Counted from the stretch's first letter, positions 35,960 through 45,413 are shown. The stretch is 64,000 bases of DNA from Advenella sp048381675 (GCF_048381675.1 NZ_JBLWIS010000007.1:83094-147093); one strand, 5' to 3'. The notes: a model not told the origin generated them from the letters alone. Numbers and translations: made by a program.

Positions 35960-37339
35960 CTAGAGCTGGGTTTCTTCAGCATCAGTAACGTCTGACTCAC
36001 TTAGTTTGATATTAAAAGCGGCCGCCACGGGAATCATCAGGTCACCCAGCCTGCGCATGTCATTTTTCATGGAAACAATATTTTTTGCTTCCCCTTTATG
36101 CTCGGGCATGATCTGGTAATCAAAGTGCATGGTTGATTTTGCCAGGGCATCCATTTTTTCAAGACGCTCCTCGATTTTCGCCATCAGGGCATCAACCTCG
36201 GCCTTTTCCTTGTCATCCAGGGCATCATAAGGAGTCGGGCCGGCTTTCTTCCCATGAATATTGCCTAACAGGACGTCTTTAAAACCCTCATAATTACGCA
36301 CGATATCACGGTGCGTATTATCGGAAAAGCAGGAATGCTCGTCTTCTTCGCTAGGCGTTAACACAGCCACGGCAATACGTTCATTGGCCAGCTCCGACTT
36401 GATGAATACCCCCATGCCCGCCAATATCTGGCGCAGTGCAGTTTCGGCGGGAATGTTTTTAGCGGCATTTTCACCCGTTAACTCAGACAGGAGCGCGGCA
36501 CGATACAGGCCTTTATTGCCATCCAGCTTGGTGTCCCATGCTCCGGCCACGGTACTGACATCAGCCAGCAGCTTGTTGGTGGCGGCTTGCAGGTAAGCCA
36601 GGCGGCGCTTGGCAAACGGATCTGTGGTAAAGTCGCTTAAAGGACGCTGCCCGGCCGTTTTGGCGCCATTGCTAACCTTGTCTTCAATGAAATTGTTGTA
36701 ATCCTGGTCTTGGCCCCAAAGCAGGAACTCAATGGCATGGTAACCCGATGCCACGTTGGCCTCGCCGCCATTTTCGTTCAGCGCATTAAGGGCTTCAACG
36801 GTAATTTCAGTAACATCAACCGCTTTGGCATTTTCGCCACCCGGCGTGAATTTTCCAACAGTATCTATGATGTTGCCGCTGGTGCGGTTGTTATCGGCAT
36901 CCAGGGTGTAATCAATCATGTGCTCGTCAAGCGGCCATGCATTGATCTGGCCCTCAAGTGCACCATAAGCATCGGCAACCCAGCCGTCTTCGGCATCAAT
37001 CGGCCCTTCGGACAGGCGGAAAACCTCGGTCAGGCCGTAGCTTTCACGTGCCTGCAACCAGGCTTTCTTGGCGGCATCCAGCGTGTCCGCGGTTGGATTT
37101 TCAACAAATGCATTAATGGCCGTTTGCAGTTTTTCAAGATCCCGGACGCTGTCTGCATAAAACTGATGTGCCTGGGCAGCGTAGGTTTTAAGGACATCAC
37201 TGGCCACGGTTTTTTGCCCGGCGCTTGCCTGCGCTTTGGTATTGGCCTGCACCGGCGCAGACAAAGGCACACTGACGGCCGCCAATGCAAAGGCCGCCAT
37301 GACACTTAATGAAATCTTCTTGAAAGTACGAGTATTCAT
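35960..37339 (-). CDS. imelysin-family iron-regulated protein (IrpA type)
   Basis: A 459-residue exported protein. The signal peptide runs to about residue 32 (SAPVQA). The imelysin GxHxxE motif is GYHAIEFLLWGQD (about residues 198-210). Other family blocks: ARESYGLTEVFRLSEGPID, INAWPLDEHMIDY, GMGVFIKSELANERI and DEHSCFSDNTHRDIV. The family includes cyanobacterial IrpA and is related to EfeO-type iron-binding proteins. It is the first gene after the Fur box, the usual position for IrpA-like genes. Codon use is like its neighbours. Confidence 0.92.
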   Translation of the reverse strand: MNTRTFKKISLSVMAAFALAAVSVPLSAPVQANTKAQASAGQKTVASDVLKTYAAQAHQFYADSVRDLEKLQTAINAFVENPTADTLDAAKKAWLQARESYGLTEVFRLSEGPIDAEDGWVADAYGALEGQINAWPLDEHMIDYTLDADNNRTSGNIIDTVGKFTPGGENAKAVDVTEITVEALNALNENGGEANVASGYHAIEFLLWGQDQDYNNFIEDKVSNGAKTAGQRPLSDFTTDPFAKRRLAYLQAATNKLLADVSTVAGAWDTKLDGNKGLYRAALLSELTGENAAKNIPAETALRQILAGMGVFIKSELANERIAVAVLTPSEEDEHSCFSDNTHRDIVRNYEGFKDVLLGNIHGKKAGPTPYDALDDKEKAEVDALMAKIEERLEKMDALAKSTMHFDYQIMPEHKGEAKNIVSMKNDMRRLGDLMIPVAAAFNIKLSESDVTDAEETQL

Positions 37340-37356
37340 GTGAAATATCCAGAATG

Positions 37357-37375
37357 GTAAATGATAATCGTTATT
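37357..37375. promoter_or_regulatory. Fur box before the imelysin operon
   Basis: A 19-bp site, core AATGATAATCGTTATT, that agrees with the classical Fur consensus (GATAATGATAATCATTATC) at 15 of 19 positions by my count. It lies immediately downstream of the minus-strand -10 element, so bound Fur-Fe would block transcription start. Confidence 0.85.
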
Positions 37376-37405
37376 ATTATAGACATTAAAGTATATGAAT
37401 GTAAC
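37376..37405 (-). promoter_or_regulatory. promoter of the imelysin/di-haem operon
   Basis: On the minus strand: GTTACA (37405-37400), 18-bp spacer, perfect TATAAT (37381-37376), with the Fur box adjoining. Confidence 0.6.
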
Positions 37406-37545
37406 GTTGTTTTAAAAAGTTTATGTTGATATTGATCAAAAACCCCGGCATGTGCACTCCCTATTGCGGCCCAATCCACGATTGCCCTCGCTACACGTTG
37501 GTTTTATATACAATATCCCAACGCATTATTTTTGATTTCAGCACC

Positions 37546-38730
37546 ATGTCCCATCACGCATCCAACAACAGCCTACCTGAAATAGACCCCGCTTCCCTTG
37601 AGCACAGCGCCCGCACCGCCGCCCACCTGAAAAAGCTCGTGGCCAGCCAAGGCAGCCTTTCTTTTCAACAATGGATGCACGAGGCCCTGTACGCCCCCGG
37701 GCTAGGCTACTACACCAGTGGCAATACCAAACTGGGTAATGAACGTGACCAGCCTGTCAGCCACGGCCTGGCCGGTGACTTTACCACCGCCCCCGAATTA
37801 AGCCCCTGGTTTGCCCGTACGCTGGCCCGGCAAATCCGGCAGGTTCATCAGGCAACGGGTACGCTGGATATTCTTGAGTTCGGTGCCGGCTCAGGCATTC
37901 TGGCCCATGACATATTGCTCGCCCTTGACAACCCCAATATCAATTATTTTATTCTTGAACTTTCACCGGACCTGAAGGCAAGGCAACAGGAAAAACTGTC
38001 CGGTTTCAAGGGACAAGTTCAGTGGCTTGAGCACCTGCCCGAACGCTTTGAAGGGTGCGTAATTGCCAACGAAGTGCTGGATGCCATGCCGGTTATGCTG
38101 TTCCAATGGGAAAACAATGGCACATTGGCGGAAAAGCGGGTAACCCTGGACGCCAACGGCCATTTCATCCTGACCAACCAGCCTGCCCCTGCCCTGCTGG
38201 CTGAAAAAATGGCCAGCCGCATGCCCGCCTTTGCCGGCTATACCTCTGAAATAAACCTGCAGGCCGAGACCTGGATTCATGAAATGGGACGCTGGCTGAC
38301 CAAAGGCGTGGCTTTTTTAATTGATTATGGTTTTCCACAAAAAGAGTATTACCACCCCCAACGGGCCCAGGGAACATTGATGTGCCACTTGCGCCATCAT
38401 GCCCACGGCAATCCGCTGGTCTATCCGGGCATCCAGGATATTACCGCCCATGTGGATTTCACGGCCATGGCCGATGCCGCCCTTGAAGGCGGACTGGAAG
38501 TCCTGGGCTATACCTCACAGGCCAACTTCCTGCTCAACTGTGGACTGATGGAACTGCTCTCAAGCCTGGACCCACAAGATGCCATCCGGTACGCAAAAGA
38601 AATCGGCCCGGTACAAAAGCTGCTGTCCGAAGCCGAAATGGGTGAACTGTTCAAGGTTTTGGCTATCGGGTTTGACATTGATGAGCCCTTGATGGGCTTC
38701 TCCCGTGGTGACCGTCGCCATATGCTTTAA
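37546..38730 (+). CDS. class I SAM-dependent methyltransferase, NDUFAF7/MidA family (COG1565)
   Basis: A 394-residue protein. The start at 37546 (MSHHASNNS) is chosen over an earlier in-frame ATG at 37423 whose N-terminus does not fit. Family features: LSFQQWMHEALYAPGLGYY, the GDFTTAPELSPWFA block, SAM site LDILEFGAGSGILAHDIL (about residues 107-124), VIANEVLDAMP and IDYGFPQKEYYHP. The human relative methylates an Arg of complex I subunit NDUFS2; bacterial roles are unproven. It is divergent from the Fur-box operon. Confidence 0.87.
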   Translation: MSHHASNNSLPEIDPASLEHSARTAAHLKKLVASQGSLSFQQWMHEALYAPGLGYYTSGNTKLGNERDQPVSHGLAGDFTTAPELSPWFARTLARQIRQVHQATGTLDILEFGAGSGILAHDILLALDNPNINYFILELSPDLKARQQEKLSGFKGQVQWLEHLPERFEGCVIANEVLDAMPVMLFQWENNGTLAEKRVTLDANGHFILTNQPAPALLAEKMASRMPAFAGYTSEINLQAETWIHEMGRWLTKGVAFLIDYGFPQKEYYHPQRAQGTLMCHLRHHAHGNPLVYPGIQDITAHVDFTAMADAALEGGLEVLGYTSQANFLLNCGLMELLSSLDPQDAIRYAKEIGPVQKLLSEAEMGELFKVLAIGFDIDEPLMGFSRGDRRHML

Positions 38731-38741
38731 AAGCAAACCAT

Positions 38742-39911
38742 TCAGGATTGAACCAGATATTCATATACCGATTCAACCCGTGCCTGCCTGACCGCATCCT
38801 TGATCAAACGGGGCTGGCCGACATGTTCACGGGCAATGGCACCGGCATCGGTTTCCCGGGCACGGTCAAGACACATGCGCCAGACAGACGCAAGCACCCC
38901 AACACCACCCTTATCTGCTTCAGCTTCTGAAACCGTTTGCACACATGCACACGCTATCACCAGATCCATGAAGCGCTCCGGCTTACGAATGCCGTCACAG
39001 CGCTCGATAATGCCCACGATTCGGTCGGCCCTTTCCAGGCAATTGTCAGGCTGCCATTGTGCCAGCACCCCGATTTCAGCCCTGGCAATCTGCAACAAAC
39101 GGGCATAATCAAGGCAATCATTTGGCACTCGCAGGTGCCTGGACAAGCCTTCCACATCAGGGGAATCAAGACATAAAATCGCAAAACGCGACGGCAACGG
39201 CAAACCGCACCCATGCGCGGCATCCAGCAAAGCGGCAATCCGTTGGTTCCATACCAGCTGAGGCATCACCCGGGGCAAGGCATTGACATCCGCAAGCAGA
39301 TTGAACATTCTGGATGGTTTTTCATACAGCATGCCACGGGAAACTTCTTTCCAGACCCGCTCCGGCACCAGGGCATCCACTTCACCGTTGTCGACCATCT
39401 CCCGGCACAATTGACGGGTTTCATCTGCCAGACTGAACTGGCTGAATCGAGCGGCAAAACGGGCCACCCGCAAAATCCTGACCGGGTCTTCGATGAAGGC
39501 CTCACCCACATGCCGAAACAAACGTGCCTGCAAATCCGCCTGCCCGTTCAAGGGATCAATGATGTTCCCGTCCCTGTCCTGCGCCATGGCATTGATGGTG
39601 AGATCGCGCCGTTTCAGGTCGTCTTCAAGGCGGACATCCTTGCCGGTGTAAAATGTAAAGCCCTGGTAACCACGTCCCGATTTTCTTTCAGTACGGGCCA
39701 GTGCATATTCTTCTTTGGTTTGCGGATGCAAAAACACCGGAAAGTCACCGCCCACGGGAATAAACCCGCGAGCGGTCATGTCTTCGGGTTCGGCACCCAC
39801 CACCACCCAATCCTTGTCACCTTCCGGCAGGCCCAGCAAGCGGTCGCGTACCGCACCACCCACAATATAAACATCCAGGCCTTCCAGACAATTGCTTTGC
39901 TTACTTCCCAC
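38742..39911 (-). CDS. cca: CCA-adding tRNA nucleotidyltransferase (multifunctional CCA protein)
   Basis: A 389-residue class II nucleotidyltransferase that builds or repairs the 3' CCA of tRNAs. YIVGGAVRDRLLGLPEGDKD (about residues 15-34, flexible loop and the Asp metal ligands in DKDWVVVG), RRDLTINAMAQD (about 105-116), DPVRILRVARFAARF. The length fits the gamma/beta CCA type; an HD motif is not obvious. The start codon is GTG (39911-39909); a start a little downstream is unlikely because GGAVRD follows closely. It follows slt with a 21-bp gap. Confidence 0.93.
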   Translation of the reverse strand: MGSKQSNCLEGLDVYIVGGAVRDRLLGLPEGDKDWVVVGAEPEDMTARGFIPVGGDFPVFLHPQTKEEYALARTERKSGRGYQGFTFYTGKDVRLEDDLKRRDLTINAMAQDRDGNIIDPLNGQADLQARLFRHVGEAFIEDPVRILRVARFAARFSQFSLADETRQLCREMVDNGEVDALVPERVWKEVSRGMLYEKPSRMFNLLADVNALPRVMPQLVWNQRIAALLDAAHGCGLPLPSRFAILCLDSPDVEGLSRHLRVPNDCLDYARLLQIARAEIGVLAQWQPDNCLERADRIVGIIERCDGIRKPERFMDLVIACACVQTVSEAEADKGGVGVLASVWRMCLDRARETDAGAIAREHVGQPRLIKDAVRQARVESVYEYLVQS

Positions 39912-39932
39912 TTGAACCTGCTCCAGTCATGG

Positions 39933-41990
39933 CTATGGCGTAACCGTGCCCAACCGTTGCACCAATGATTGCGGCTCCCCGGTGAACAGGGTCGCGTACC
40001 AAGTCGCATTAGACATGACATGCTTTACATAAAGCCGGGTTTCGGTAAACGGAATGGTTTCGGCAAAAATGGCCCCTTCCACCGGTCCCGATAAACTGCT
40101 GCGCCAGCGTTTGGGACGATTCGGGCCGGCATTATAGCCAGCCGTGGCCAATACCTCGGAGTTGCCCAAATCACTCTTCACCATGCTCAGGTAAGACGTG
40201 CCCAACACCGTATTGGTTTCAAACTCGTTCACATCACTCAATGAAAAGTCAGACATGCCAATTTTATTAGCCACCATCCGTGCCGTACCGGGCATGACCT
40301 GCATCAGGCCAGCCGCCCCCACCTGGGAACGGGCAACCGGCACAAACCGGGATTCCTGCCTGATCAGGCCATACACCCACGCCGGGTCGAGCCCCACATT
40401 ACGTGCCTGCTGGCCAACTTTCCCTTCGAAAGGAGCCAGGTATCGCTGCCTGAAATTGATATCACCCTGTGTGAGCAAAGAGGTATTAATGGCCCGGTCA
40501 TAAACATTCTCCTGCACGGCCCATTCGGCCGCCGCAATCAGTTCACGGTCATTCAGGCCCTTGATGGCAAAATTCCATTCGGCAACCGCTTCGGGTCGCC
40601 AGCCCAGATTGAACAGGCTGACAGCACGCTGCAAGCCACGGTTCTGCCTGATATGCGCCAACTCGGCCGCATTACTGGCCGGCGGCTGGGGTGGCAGGGT
40701 AATTTTACGGCCCAATGCCTCGGTAGCCAGTTGCCCATAAAAACCATGGTCCTCATTGGCAACTGCCTCAAATCCCTGGCGGGCAGCCCCTGTATTACCC
40801 ATGGCCTGCTGGGCACGGGCTTTCCAGTATTTCCAGGTAGGTTCCTGCTGTTGCCCTGGCGGCATCATGCCAATGGTTTTAACCACCCAAGGCCAGTCTA
40901 TGCGCGGTTGACGCAAAGCCGCACGAACACGCCAGGCGTGATTGTATTCACTTAAACGAAAGTCTTCACCAGCCTGGCGGTACCATTGGTCCGCGCGGTC
41001 TTCCAGGTTCAATACGGAAACCAGGCCAAACTGGGCAAGGATCCACTGTCGGTTCTCAGCTGAAACCAGCGTGTTGCCGTCACCCTGCAAAAACGCATAG
41101 CCGCCTTCACGGTCTTGCCTGGCCAAACGGCTGAATGCCAAGGTTCTTAATTCTTCCTGCTGGCGGCTTTGTGGCTTACCGCTTTGACCCGACAGCCAGG
41201 CTTTGGGATTGGCCATGAGCGCATCGTAATCTTTCATTTGCGCGGGGCTGAACAACATGGCCGCATAACGCCGGGCATTTGCCTTGTTGTCATATTCAAT
41301 ATCATCTCGCAACAAGGGCTGGATATGATCCCATTGCAGCACTTTTGCGGCATACAGCTGCGCCATCATATCCCAGCAAGCGGCGCCAGGCTTGAATGCA
41401 CTGATTGCCTGGCTGGCGCTGACACGGTCATTGCCCATATGCCGGGCATGCAAAATGGCGCAATCCACTTGTGCACTATTCAAATTCACATTGCCCAGTT
41501 TGCGCACCGTGGCAAAGTCCTTGGTGCGTGCTGCCTCGAGTATCCAGTCGGCTTTCAAGCGCTCATGCAAATAAGGATTCTGGCTTTGCTCAAGAAAAGC
41601 CAGAATTTCATTGGCTGGAATAGGTGCTGACCTGCTTCTGATTTGATTGCGCAAGTACCAGAACATGGGGTACTCGCCCAGCTCATGATCATCACGGGCC
41701 TGCTGGGCAAACACGGGCAATTGCGCCCAATTTTTTGCCTGCATGGCCTCGTAAGCGGAAATCACGGCATTGCGTGCCGTGGCAGGCACTTGTACCGGCG
41801 CGCCATAATATTGCACCGATGACGCGAGCCGGCCTTCAATTTTCTTTTCAGCGGCCGAGGTCGAGGTTTCGGCACAGGCCGTTAACAACAACATCACGGG
41901 AAGCAAGCCCACCTGCCAACGGGGCGCCTGTTTCTTGAAAAGGCCCCAACGTGTTATTCTTGTTTTTCTTGAATGATTACTTCCTGTCAT
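39933..41990 (-). CDS. slt: soluble-type lytic murein transglycosylase, lipoprotein form
   Basis: A 685-residue protein. An ATG at 41990 is preferred over an in-frame TTG at 42002. Lipobox LLTAC (about residue 39) suggests membrane anchoring, unlike soluble E. coli Slt70. The N-terminal two thirds are alpha-superhelical (many AxxAL-type helices). The catalytic SLT domain is near the C-terminus: GLIRQESRFVPVARSQVGAAGLMQVMPGTAR (given here as ESRF with catalytic Glu, then GAAGLMQVMP), and AGYNAGPNRPKRWR. It releases anhydro-muropeptides from peptidoglycan. Confidence 0.92.
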   Translation of the reverse strand: MTGSNHSRKTRITRWGLFKKQAPRWQVGLLPVMLLLTACAETSTSAAEKKIEGRLASSVQYYGAPVQVPATARNAVISAYEAMQAKNWAQLPVFAQQARDDHELGEYPMFWYLRNQIRSRSAPIPANEILAFLEQSQNPYLHERLKADWILEAARTKDFATVRKLGNVNLNSAQVDCAILHARHMGNDRVSASQAISAFKPGAACWDMMAQLYAAKVLQWDHIQPLLRDDIEYDNKANARRYAAMLFSPAQMKDYDALMANPKAWLSGQSGKPQSRQQEELRTLAFSRLARQDREGGYAFLQGDGNTLVSAENRQWILAQFGLVSVLNLEDRADQWYRQAGEDFRLSEYNHAWRVRAALRQPRIDWPWVVKTIGMMPPGQQQEPTWKYWKARAQQAMGNTGAARQGFEAVANEDHGFYGQLATEALGRKITLPPQPPASNAAELAHIRQNRGLQRAVSLFNLGWRPEAVAEWNFAIKGLNDRELIAAAEWAVQENVYDRAINTSLLTQGDINFRQRYLAPFEGKVGQQARNVGLDPAWVYGLIRQESRFVPVARSQVGAAGLMQVMPGTARMVANKIGMSDFSLSDVNEFETNTVLGTSYLSMVKSDLGNSEVLATAGYNAGPNRPKRWRSSLSGPVEGAIFAETIPFTETRLYVKHVMSNATWYATLFTGEPQSLVQRLGTVTP

Positions 41991-42013
41991 TTTGATCCCC
42001 AAAACCGATACCT

Positions 42014-42628
42014 ATGAACATAACCCGAACAGCACGCATGAACAATCAGGAAATACGCAAGTCGCTGACGGCTTCCCGCCAGGCATTGGCGGCATCAACC
42101 CGTAAACAATACAGCGACCAGATACGGCAACACTTCATGACCTGGTTCAGGCAGTTTATCCAGACACATCCACAACCCTCATGCCGGATTGCCGGATTTT
42201 GGCCCATCAAAGAAGAACCCGACCTGATCCCCCTGTTAACCGAGCTGGATCAACTGGGCCATGAAATTAGTTTGCCCTGCATAACGGCACTGGACAGTTC
42301 ACTTGAATTTTACCGCTGGACGGCAACAACGCCATTACAACCGGGCAAGTTCAATATACCCGAGCCCCAATTAAGTGAAAAATCATTACCTGCCGATATC
42401 ATACTGGTGCCAACCTTGGGCTTTACCCGCGACGGGCACAGGATTGGATACGGCAAAGGCTATTATGACCGCACCCTGGCAAAACTGCACGAAAAAGGAC
42501 ACGCGTTCATCAAAATCGGCATTGCCTGGGACGAAGGCGAAATTACCGTTCCTTATCTCCCGGAACCCCATGATATCCCGCTTGACCATATCCTCACGCC
42601 CTCAGGCCTGCATACGCCAACCAAATAA
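42014..42628 (+). CDS. 5-formyltetrahydrofolate cyclo-ligase
   Basis: A 204-residue enzyme that turns 5-formyl-THF into methenyl-THF. Conserved parts: basic N-terminal R-x-x-x-x-x-x-R region, FWPIKEEPDLIPLL, and ILVPTLGFTRDGHRIGYGKGYYDRTLAKL, whose GxGxGYYDR loop binds the phosphate of ATP. Start 42014 or the second Met at 42038 are both possible. It is divergent from slt and convergent with metF, consistent with a one-carbon role. Confidence 0.92.
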   Translation: MNITRTARMNNQEIRKSLTASRQALAASTRKQYSDQIRQHFMTWFRQFIQTHPQPSCRIAGFWPIKEEPDLIPLLTELDQLGHEISLPCITALDSSLEFYRWTATTPLQPGKFNIPEPQLSEKSLPADIILVPTLGFTRDGHRIGYGKGYYDRTLAKLHEKGHAFIKIGIAWDEGEITVPYLPEPHDIPLDHILTPSGLHTPTK

Positions 42629-42696
42629 ATGTCTTGGCGGGCAGGACTGGGACGGTTATCACGATACCCAACCGGGCCATAACCGGTATCGCTTGA

Positions 42697-43539
42697 TCAA
42701 TACGTCAGGTTTTCCCAGATCGACAGGGTCGCTTCGGCATTGTTAAGGGTGTAGAAATGAAGGCCGGGTACATCATTATCAATAAGCTCCTGGCACAACT
42801 TGGTCACCACTTCCGCACCAAACTGGCGAATCGCCTGTTTGTCGTCGCCAAACTCGGCCAGACGCAAACGGATCCAGCGTGGAATTTCAGCCCCACACAT
42901 TTGTGAAAAACGAACCAGTTGCGTGTGATTGGTAATTGGCATGATCCCCGGCACAATCGGAATATCCACGCCCCTGGCCCGCACGCTATCCACAAAACTG
43001 AAATAGGCATCGGCATTAAAGAAATACTGCGTGATGGCACTGTCGGCACCTGCCCTGACTTTTTGCACAAAGTGTTCAATATCCTGCTCAAACCCCTGCG
43101 CCTGCGGATGCATTTCAGGATAGGCAGCCACTTCGACATGAAACCAGTCACCGGAATGCTCGCGCACCAACTTCACCAGATCACTGGCATGGCGCAAATC
43201 GCTGCTTACCACACCCATGCCCGAAGGCAAATCACCACGCAAGGCAACCAGGCGCCTTATGCCTTCATCCCGATAGGTATCAAGGATTTGGCAGATACTG
43301 GCCTTGTCGGCCCCTATACATGACAAATGCGGCGCCGCCTCGTAACCCATTTGGGAAAAAAGACGCACGGTTTCTGCAGTACCTTCACGCGTTGAGCCTC
43401 CGGCCCCGAAAGTCACACTGACATAGCTCGGGTTGATGATTTGCAACTGCTTGGCCGTACCTACCAGACGCTCACGCCCTGCCTGATCTCGCGGTGGAAA
43501 AAATTCCAGGCTGAATGACTCTTTGGAAAACGAACTCAT
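42697..43539 (-). CDS. metF: 5,10-methylenetetrahydrofolate reductase
   Basis: A 280-residue TIM-barrel flavoprotein that makes 5-methyl-THF for methionine synthesis. FSLEFFPPRD (about residues 9-18, catalytic Glu), YVSVTFGAGGSTREGT, LVALRGDLPSGMG, ADSAITQYFFNADAYFSFV, VPGIMPITNH and GLHFYTLNN. It is the third gene of the ahcY-holin-like-metF transcript, which begins with the SAH riboswitch, so it should be raised together with ahcY when SAH accumulates. Confidence 0.96.
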   Translation of the reverse strand: MSSFSKESFSLEFFPPRDQAGRERLVGTAKQLQIINPSYVSVTFGAGGSTREGTAETVRLFSQMGYEAAPHLSCIGADKASICQILDTYRDEGIRRLVALRGDLPSGMGVVSSDLRHASDLVKLVREHSGDWFHVEVAAYPEMHPQAQGFEQDIEHFVQKVRAGADSAITQYFFNADAYFSFVDSVRARGVDIPIVPGIMPITNHTQLVRFSQMCGAEIPRWIRLRLAEFGDDKQAIRQFGAEVVTKLCQELIDNDVPGLHFYTLNNAEATLSIWENLTY

Positions 43540-43540
43540 A

Positions 43541-43876
43541 TTAATTCAAAAGATTTAAAAGGATCCCTGAAATAATACTATAGACTAATGCCCCGGCCAG
43601 CGCCCACCAGAAACCATCAACCTGGAACCCGTTGAACAGAGAACCCACCAGCCAGAACAGCAATGCATTCAGGACAAACAGGAACAATCCAAGGGTAACA
43701 ATCGTAATGGGAAAGGTAAGAAATACCAGCATAGGATAAATAACTGTATTGACCAGCCCCAATATGACTGATGCAATCAATGCCGCGCCAAAGCTGGCAA
43801 CCGTGACGCCAGGCAGGATATAGGCAACCACCATCAACGCCAACGCCTGCAATACCCAGATAAGAATTAATGACAT
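43541..43876 (-). CDS. small four-helix membrane protein, phage-holin-superfamily IV (PF04020 type)
   Basis: A 111-residue protein with four hydrophobic segments (about residues 3-23, 30-48, 53-75, 87-110) separated by short turns such as LPGVTVASFG and NGFQVDGFWWA. The family is called mycobacterial-type phage holin but is widespread in bacterial chromosomes with no link to phage lysis. It lies between ahcY and metF, 1 bp before metF. Its function is unknown. Confidence 0.85.
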   Translation of the reverse strand: MSLILIWVLQALALMVVAYILPGVTVASFGAALIASVILGLVNTVIYPMLVFLTFPITIVTLGLFLFVLNALLFWLVGSLFNGFQVDGFWWALAGALVYSIISGILLNLLN

Positions 43877-43950
43877 TTGCTGCTCCAGAAAATGGGATCG
43901 GAAGCTGCCTTAAAGACAGCTTTCATACAATAAATCCATAGTAACGCATG

Positions 43951-43984
43951 TGCAATCCGGATATTTCAGGATAACCGGATTGCA
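43951..43984 (-). other. inverted repeat between ahcY and the holin-like gene
   Basis: TGCAATCCGG (43951-43960) and CCGGATTGCA (43975-43984) form a perfect 10-bp stem with a 14-nt loop in the 120-bp gap. There is no T run on the minus strand, so partial termination or RNA processing is more likely than full termination. Confidence 0.5.
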
Positions 43985-43996
43985 TGGTTTTCCTGA

Positions 43997-45394
43997 TCAA
44001 TAACGGTAATGATCGGGCTTGAATGGACCATCGACGGAAACGCCGATGTAGTCAGCCTGCTTTTGTGACAGGGTAGTTAACTGCACACCCAGTTTTTTCA
44101 GGTGCAGGCGAGCCACTTTTTCGTCGAGGTGTTTGGGCAACACATAAACCTGGCCTTTTTTATAGGCCTCGGTACGTGTGAACAACTCGATCTGGGCAAT
44201 GGTCTGGTTGGTGAAAGAGGCAGACATCACGAAAGACGGATGACCGGTAGCACAACCCAGGTTAACCAGGCGTCCCTTGGCCAGCAGAATGATGCGTTTG
44301 CCATCGGGGAAAATGATGTGGTCAACCTGTGGCTTGATTTCTTCCCATTCCAGGTCTTCTACGGCAGCCACGTCAATTTCATTATCGAAGTGACCGATAT
44401 TGCACAGAATGGCCTGGTCTTTCATTTTTTCCATATGACTGCGGTCAATCACATGATAGTTGCCGGTGGCGGTCACGAAAATATCGGCCTTGTCGGCAGC
44501 TTCTTCCATGGTAACCACTTTATAGCCTTCCATGGAAGCCTGCAAAGCGCAGATCGGGTCAATTTCACAAACCCATACCTGGGCACGCAAGGCTTGCAAC
44601 GCCTGGGCGCAGCCTTTGCCCACATCACCAAAACCAACCACTACGGCAACCTTACCCGCTATCATGACGTCAGTGGCGCGCTTGATGCCGTCAACCAGGG
44701 ACTCACGGCAACCATACAGGTTGTCGAATTTGGATTTGGTCACGGAGTCGTTCACGTTGATGGCGGGGAACTGCAGTTCGCCTTTTTGTGACATCTGGTA
44801 CAGGCGATGCACACCAGTGGTGGTTTCTTCGGTAACGCCCTTGATTTGTGCCAGGCGGGTAGAGTACCAGGTAGCATCGGTAGCCAGTTTTGCCTTAATC
44901 GCGGCAAACAGCACTCGCTCTTCTTCGCTGCCGGGATTAGCCAGCACGGAAATGTCTTTTTCTGCCTTGGCACCCAAGTGCAACAAGGTCGTGGCATCAC
45001 CACCGTCATCCAGAATCATGTTGGCCTGCTCGCCTGGCCATTCAAAAATCTGGTGGGTATATTGCCAGTATTCTTCTAGCGACTCGCCCTTGACGGCAAA
45101 AACGGGAATGCCACGTTCGGCAATGGCCGCAGCGGCATGATCCTGGGTAGAGAAAATATTGCATGAAGCCCAGCGCACCTCTGCACCCAAGGCAACCAGT
45201 GTTTCAATAAGCACACCGGTCTGGATGGTCATGTGCAGGCTGCCAGCAATACGGGCACCTTTCAGGGGCTGTGAAGCGGCAAACTCTTCACGGGTTGCCA
45301 TTAGGCCGGGCATTTCTGTTTCGGCAATGCTTAACTCACGGCGTCCCCAGCCAGCCAGGGAAATATCAGCAATTTTATAATCAGCAGTAGTCAT
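43997..45394 (-). CDS. ahcY: S-adenosylhomocysteine hydrolase
   Basis: A 465-residue NAD-dependent enzyme that splits SAH to adenosine and homocysteine. The start at 45394 (MTTADYKIADISLAGWGRRE) is chosen; the longer frame begins in the leader RNA. Motifs: LHMTIQTGVLIETL, WASCNIFSTQDHAAAAIA, the NAD site VVVGFGDVGKGCAQALQALR (about residues 255-274), NIGHFDNEID and the C-terminal KPDHYRY. The insertion typical of bacterial AHCY is present. An SAH riboswitch lies about 100 nt upstream. Confidence 0.96.
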   Translation of the reverse strand: MTTADYKIADISLAGWGRRELSIAETEMPGLMATREEFAASQPLKGARIAGSLHMTIQTGVLIETLVALGAEVRWASCNIFSTQDHAAAAIAERGIPVFAVKGESLEEYWQYTHQIFEWPGEQANMILDDGGDATTLLHLGAKAEKDISVLANPGSEEERVLFAAIKAKLATDATWYSTRLAQIKGVTEETTTGVHRLYQMSQKGELQFPAINVNDSVTKSKFDNLYGCRESLVDGIKRATDVMIAGKVAVVVGFGDVGKGCAQALQALRAQVWVCEIDPICALQASMEGYKVVTMEEAADKADIFVTATGNYHVIDRSHMEKMKDQAILCNIGHFDNEIDVAAVEDLEWEEIKPQVDHIIFPDGKRIILLAKGRLVNLGCATGHPSFVMSASFTNQTIAQIELFTRTEAYKKGQVYVLPKHLDEKVARLHLKKLGVQLTTLSQKQADYIGVSVDGPFKPDHYRY

Positions 45395-45413
45395 TGTAAA
45401 AACCCAATAAATG

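Noticed and set aside
44102..44791. 229-codon frame opposite ahcY
   Set aside because: Pure shadow of a strongly conserved gene; sequence has no recognisable domain.
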